26,218 bases of DNA from JBCCFX01 sp039029515 (GTDB taxonomy: Bacteria > Planctomycetota > Phycisphaerae > Phycisphaerales > SM1A02). The stretch spans positions 1-26,218 of the forward strand of contig JBCCFX010000027.1 in NCBI GenBank assembly GCA_039029515.1, given 5' to 3'. The translations under genes were made by a program, and so were the position numbers. The notes beneath the pieces were generated by a model. That model did no database searches, had not been told where the DNA came from, and saw only the letters and a list, made by a program, of their open reading frames with translations. Positions within the stretch are counted from its first letter, which is position 1. The number at the start of each line of letters is the position of its first letter. Below, piece after piece: positions 23,101 to 26,218 of this stretch.

Positions 23101-25402
23101 CCGAAGCCTCTGGGAAGACTTCCTGGATGTGGGCACAGAGCAGCAGCACCAGATTCGCAATGCGGATGGTCTTGGCCTCACATCGTTCGACCCGAATAAT
23201 CTCGGGTTTGGTGAGTCGAGTGGGTACTACCTTGTTGATGCATCAACGTGGTCCAACGAACGCGATGCGTATGACAACCCGCCGAACGAAGATGTGCATT
23301 CCATCGAGCTCAGCCGGATCGACCGAAGTCTGCCGATTCTGGCCGATGGTTCCGCCGGCGGCACAGAGCATCTGGTCGTGATTGATCGGTTCGATGACCA
23401 GCCGCTGATCGCATTCAATGATGGTGCAGGTGAGTTCAGCTCGGAGTTCGAGTCGTTTGGTGATGCGGTTCAGAATCTTGAGTATTACCTACCGCCTGAC
23501 GACATGGGTATTGAGCCCGGCACGGTGAATTGGGGAGATCCCAACCCGGAACTACCGGGGATTCGTCTCGGTGAAGGCGATACGTACGTGAACTACGCGC
23601 GCGTCACGCGAGCATGGGGTTTTGACTTTCAGCCGACGGTCTCGCCAAATACCGCGGTCGCTGGCAACATCATCCAGCCGTTCGAACGAAACCCGCGATT
23701 CGTCTTCGGTGATCAGCAAGTCACCTGGTCGAATCAGGATCTTCTGGCAGGCGATGCGCCGCCGAATGGCACGGACAGTGAACCGTATCGTGGTGAGCGA
23801 TTCCAGATTCTTGACGACGAGGTTGATTCTGATCTCTCGTATGGCCTTGGGACATCCGTCGATAATCAAGGAATGCATGAGACGGCCTGGTTCACGCGTG
23901 AGTACGAGAACTCACAAGGTGACACCATTCGTCGCAAGCCGACGTTCTTCGATCATCAGGGCGTGGAACTTGGCGCGAATCCAGGCGAGTTTGATCGTGC
24001 GGCGTTCGCTGACAAAGGGTTCTATGGCACCAGTCGCCAGTTGAACTTCCCGATGCAGTTGCTCCTGAAGAACGATGACTTCAAGCAAGTCGGTGAGATC
24101 CTCAACGTCTGGATGCACGGCCATATGGTCTCAATGGACGACAACACGTACGCCGAGACGACCCGAACGTTCTCTGAATTCCTGGCCGAGCAGATCGAGA
24201 ACTATCCGGATGATCCGGAGCTCAAACGTCGTGTCGGCCGACTTCAGATTGACACCGTGGAACTGACGAACGGCGAAATTCTCTCGCCGGTCGTGGGTGA
24301 TCTTGATACGACGTTCTACGACGCCACTCGCCCGGCGGACTACCTTCGGCAGTCAGCGGGGTTCGATCCGCCGATGCCTGCAGGTGCGCGTTTGCTCGAT
24401 GCATTCGTGTGTGATGGTCGTGGCATTCATGTCGAAGATGCCTATGGCAACACGCAGTACGAGTACTGGCTTGCCGGCGGATTCCGTGATGAGATCACAC
24501 CTGGCCTGATCAACATTAACACCGCGTCCATGGAAGTGATGCGAACGCTTCCGCACTGGTCGCGCATGGTGCATGTCTGGAAAGGTGATTTCACGTATCC
24601 GTTCGCTAACACCGCTCGTGCGGTCGATATGTATCGTCATCGACTCAACGGCGATGCCAACATCCTTCAGGGCGCACTGAATTCGTCACTGCAGCAGAAT
24701 CCGGCGCAGGGCTATATTGGTGGCCCGAACTACGCTGCTCCGGACAGTGTGCCGGACATGACACGGCGCGACTGGGGCTTCATGAGCCTTGGTGAACTGA
24801 TGTTGATGAACGAGCCGGGGCAGCAACTCCCGGGTGTGTTCCAACCCACGGACCCGTTGATCGCAGCAGATGCGACGGCGTACATGGGCTCGGACTTCGG
24901 TGACAATCGCCTTCAGGTCCATACGAAGGAAAGCTGGCGCATTGACTTTGCGGGCGCTGGTATTGACCCGACGCTGCAGCCAATGCGGACGCAGCAGACA
25001 GGTGATCTCGCGTTTGGATCATGGATCTCAACCGATCTCAATCCGGCGCTGAACACGAGTGCAATCAACGGTTCGGGAAGCAATGAGGCCGCGTTCTTCC
25101 AGAGTGCCAATCGAACCGCACCGATCTTCCCGGGAACGGGCGACGACACTGCGGGTGATGCGGAGGAAACAGGTCTGCTGTTTGCCGGTGCATCCAACCT
25201 CGTCACCACGCGAAGCGACGTGTTTACGGTGTACTTCAAGGTTCGCACGTTCAAGCAGAATCCGATTACAGGCGAGTGGAACGCCCTTGATCCGGAAATG
25301 CTGGTCGATAACTCACGCTACGTGATGCTTGTCGATCGCAGCAACGTCGACACACCGAACGATCGACCGATCATTCGATACCTGGAGAAGCTCCCGGATT
25401 GA
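20105..25402 (+). CDS. Giant GspK/PilX-like minor pseudopilin (about 1765 aa)
   Basis: The start ATG 20105 sits in the 8-bp overlap with the previous stop; an open frame back to 20054 is less likely. The N-terminus ERRGNTLVLVAAILSLLVIIATAFI has a prepilin-like G21|N22 site and hydrophobic helix but Leu in place of Glu at +5, a known GspK trait. Residues ~434-448 (VRIVDNSAMVNVNAAS) and ~1468-1485 (LININTASMEVMRTLPHW) match GspK's NVNTA-type and helix-hairpin-helix segment. DADGDGFTDS is a calcium-type loop. QPFLLEAFI and VCVQIANPFEVSVDLWDY (~925-945) suggest inserted beta domains, possibly lamin-tail-like. Typical GspK is ~320 residues, so this is over five times larger. It would cap the pseudopilus with a large periplasmic or surface structure. 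Function of the extra ~1400 residues is unknown. Confidence 0.85.
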   Translation: MTKLVFRDARQRRSDALERRGNTLVLVAAILSLLVIIATAFITRSQGNRLTGSALLASEQLNDSRESIADAISYEIASALFVRPIPKTDPFASIGFSADANTPRRPIPSNATRYGMDVETINVGGFVTYEFPYNRASHEVRPWTNWPDTMPPGVPFAALINSILPKGPGHDPLGTAFPVQPLIDIQMFNGLSLYNPAGNPGTSDTRWLASTEPYRMTTSPVVNADSIAHDVKQSDTFYLWPHLTNLSRAGNSWRVITDISDIGDLDNDGLGRLVTNLNIPIEQFTPIRPAEFWGLAGNQQFSTGYSGTGLSGGTAPFLNRWANWMGVAPFPSADTPIGLAGYLQCYIPQFGAASNTGSSLNIPSNFVRLRDPQVQGLTYPTLGGNQSDEFVDGSFRHLQSRILADADGDGFTDSFWFTSPLAMPNGLMQIVAVRIVDNSAMVNVNAASRFDDDDTRGETPADIALLGSNLSVPFSFTHTRREANVGLFDNPDNRMANVNGGVAGDFRAGYRQSPEAWNRFQINAGFVRRDGVNYGNAILAPNSNDRLAWWRGNGRVPQARNYKFPNPDDTLDPNDTTKTYSLFPERWYTGFALNNEIELRAYHGNNIAWVWSALEAGVQRLENTGPTEGLIRGQLQLNESVEAGEFNKPARALLRDVRRKMTTFSGARNELLPPWLWPTLSINTDTSVNPGIQNVLDNVPDPTTIRSLLLGRRKFDLRGGANLTNALALRREINSGWTFDIRADFYREDLRDLIERALIQRPRNTALGYFTAFNDDLQGSLTEPTGAYLQENENTPPSMNDPFMIRNNELASGLAANILAYRNGDLRSNLFPYTNVTTDPRPLPDQYLLRDAIKIKAEPLTLQPNRMIGLEAQPFLLEAFIAHVHGSDQMPTPPPGAPGQLSPASDPILNSGSFTVADHEQSTVVCVQIANPFEVSVDLWDYVISVFGQNLRLADIVPNTDERYLPPATEWRPSTATFAVIDRQFDHDNPKFGGTIASFRSLWEDFLDVGTEQQHQIRNADGLGLTSFDPNNLGFGESSGYYLVDASTWSNERDAYDNPPNEDVHSIELSRIDRSLPILADGSAGGTEHLVVIDRFDDQPLIAFNDGAGEFSSEFESFGDAVQNLEYYLPPDDMGIEPGTVNWGDPNPELPGIRLGEGDTYVNYARVTRAWGFDFQPTVSPNTAVAGNIIQPFERNPRFVFGDQQVTWSNQDLLAGDAPPNGTDSEPYRGERFQILDDEVDSDLSYGLGTSVDNQGMHETAWFTREYENSQGDTIRRKPTFFDHQGVELGANPGEFDRAAFADKGFYGTSRQLNFPMQLLLKNDDFKQVGEILNVWMHGHMVSMDDNTYAETTRTFSEFLAEQIENYPDDPELKRRVGRLQIDTVELTNGEILSPVVGDLDTTFYDATRPADYLRQSAGFDPPMPAGARLLDAFVCDGRGIHVEDAYGNTQYEYWLAGGFRDEITPGLININTASMEVMRTLPHWSRMVHVWKGDFTYPFANTARAVDMYRHRLNGDANILQGALNSSLQQNPAQGYIGGPNYAAPDSVPDMTRRDWGFMSLGELMLMNEPGQQLPGVFQPTDPLIAADATAYMGSDFGDNRLQVHTKESWRIDFAGAGIDPTLQPMRTQQTGDLAFGSWISTDLNPALNTSAINGSGSNEAAFFQSANRTAPIFPGTGDDTAGDAEETGLLFAGASNLVTTRSDVFTVYFKVRTFKQNPITGEWNALDPEMLVDNSRYVMLVDRSNVDTPNDRPIIRYLEKLPD

Positions 25403-25470
25403 TTGCCGGATCGATCGGCTGACTCAGACAACGTGTGCCGATTCCGTCACACTTCACGTGCTACATTCAA

Positions 25471-25515
25471 GGCCGCGTCCCGCCACGCTCATCCGCTCCG
25501 GGGCGCGGCCGTTTT
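25471..25515 (+). terminator. Rho-independent terminator of the secretion operon
   Basis: GGCCGCGTCCCG (25471-25482) pairs with CGGGGCGCGGCC (25499-25510) over 12 bp with one wobble and a 16-nt loop. GTTTT follows at 25511-25515. The stem starts 68 bp after the GspK-like stop. The T run is on the + side only, so it terminates the plus-strand operon and not the convergent uppS gene. Confidence 0.75.
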
Positions 25516-25537
25516 CTGTGGCATGTCGAGTGGGAAC

Positions 25538-26218
25538 TCAGGTGTTGGTGTGATCCAGTGCACCGTAACGTCGATTTCGCCTTGCGTAGTCACGAATGGA
25601 GTCATGCAGGTTGGCGACACCGAAGTCGGGCCAGTACACATCCGTCACATAGATCTCCGCATAGCTAATCTGCCAGAGCAGGTAGTTGGAGACGCGGCGT
25701 TCGCCGGCGGTGCGGACCAGGAGGTCCGGATCAGGCAGACCGGCGGTGTACAGATGATCCGTGATCACCTGTTCATCAATATCACCGGGTGTCATCTCGC
25801 CTGACTGTACGGCAGTGGCAATGTCGCGGACGGCATCGGTGAGCTCTGCTCGACTGCCGTAATTCAACGCGAGCACGAGCTTCAGGCCGGTGCAGTGGCT
25901 CGTCGCTTCCGTCATGGCATCTGCAGCGTCGAGGACCTCGTCCGGCAGACCTTCACGGCGACCGATCTGATGGAACTGGATGTTGTTCTCAAGCAGTTCT
26001 TCCCGCTCGCGCGCGAGGTTCTCGAGATAGAGCGCCATGAGGCCGGCGACCTCGTCGATCGGTCGCTTCCAGTTCTCGCTCGAAAACGAGAACAGCGTGA
26101 GCGCTTCGATACCGAGATGCGCGCACGTGGTGATGACGGTGCGGACGGTTCGTGCACCTTCGCGATGTCCTTCGATTCGAGGCAGGTCGCGTTCGCGCGC
26201 CCAGCGACCGTTGCCGTC
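25538..26218 (-). CDS. uppS: Isoprenyl transferase / undecaprenyl diphosphate synthase, 5' end outside window
   Basis: This enzyme condenses isopentenyl diphosphate units in cis to make the C55 lipid carrier for peptidoglycan and other wall polymers. The frame stays open to the window edge; 226 residues are visible. The first visible residues DGNGRWARERDLPRIEGH contain the catalytic Asp of the DGNGRW motif, so only about 20-25 N-terminal residues are missing. Further signatures are LTLFSFSSENWKRP, LNYGSRAEL, DPDLLVRTAGERRVSNYLLWQ and YAEIYVTDVYWPDF, the conserved substrate-binding end. The ATG at 26038 is internal, not the real start. It is convergent with the secretion operon across 135 bp and has no evident functional link to it. 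Confidence 0.95.
   Translation of the reverse strand, partial: DGNGRWARERDLPRIEGHREGARTVRTVITTCAHLGIEALTLFSFSSENWKRPIDEVAGLMALYLENLAREREELLENNIQFHQIGRREGLPDEVLDAADAMTEATSHCTGLKLVLALNYGSRAELTDAVRDIATAVQSGEMTPGDIDEQVITDHLYTAGLPDPDLLVRTAGERRVSNYLLWQISYAEIYVTDVYWPDFGVANLHDSIRDYARRNRRYGALDHTNT

Overview
The window reads as a Planctomycetota chromosome segment, most likely class Phycisphaerae. This is an inference from sequence style. Three secreted proteins end in paired dockerin-like EF-hand motifs of the type GNGVVNVDDVIAVINAFG, one carries DCNxNxxPDxC calcium-type repeats, and one carries GACC...C...GG...C repeats; all are familiar from that phylum. The pseudopilins are oversized and mostly carry RAFTL-type prepilin signals. 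No rRNA, tRNA, CRISPR array or insertion sequence was recognised.

Layout. (1) Positions 1-3467 (+): three exported, dockerin-tagged proteins. They are the C-terminus of a parallel-beta-helix type protein, a seven-bladed FG-GAP-like propeller gene broken by one in-frame TAG, and a Cys-rich exoprotein. The first two are followed by a TCAGCnn heptanucleotide repeat tract, and the second tract is preceded by what looks like a relic dockerin end. (2) Positions 3521-4893 (+): a two-helix membrane protein overlapping a cupin gene, then a Cys-rich membrane-anchored protein. (3) Positions 7832-4958 (-): a compact block of stand-alone phosphopantothenate-cysteine ligase (CoaB), an exported protein with a secretin-N-domain-like start and a coiled-coil end, an ECF-type sigma factor, and a putative single-pass anti-sigma or partner protein that overlaps the sigma gene. 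(4) Positions 7937-25402 (+): a hybrid type II secretion / type IV pilus locus. Its order is GspE/PilB ATPase, PilT, a 398-bp spacer, a second GspE/PilB ATPase, GspF/PilC, two GspG-like, one GspH-like, one GspI/PilV-like and one GspJ/PilW-like pseudopilin, then a giant GspK-like protein of about 1765 residues. A strong hairpin-plus-T-run terminator follows. (5) Positions 26218-25538 (-): the 3' part of isoprenyl transferase (uppS), convergent with the secretion operon.

How it may work together. The E-F-G-G-H-I-J-K order is that of a classical T2SS operon, but the pseudopilins are two to five times the usual length and no GspC, D, L, M or O gene is visible. The two assembly ATPases and a PilT would power pseudopilus dynamics through the GspF platform. 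The dockerin-tagged exoproteins upstream are candidate cargo, and the exported STN-like/coiled-coil protein with its sigma/anti-sigma pair may be an envelope regulator or accessory. These functional links are inferences from adjacency. The most promising unusual system here is the inflated pseudopilin operon capped by the giant GspK-like protein.
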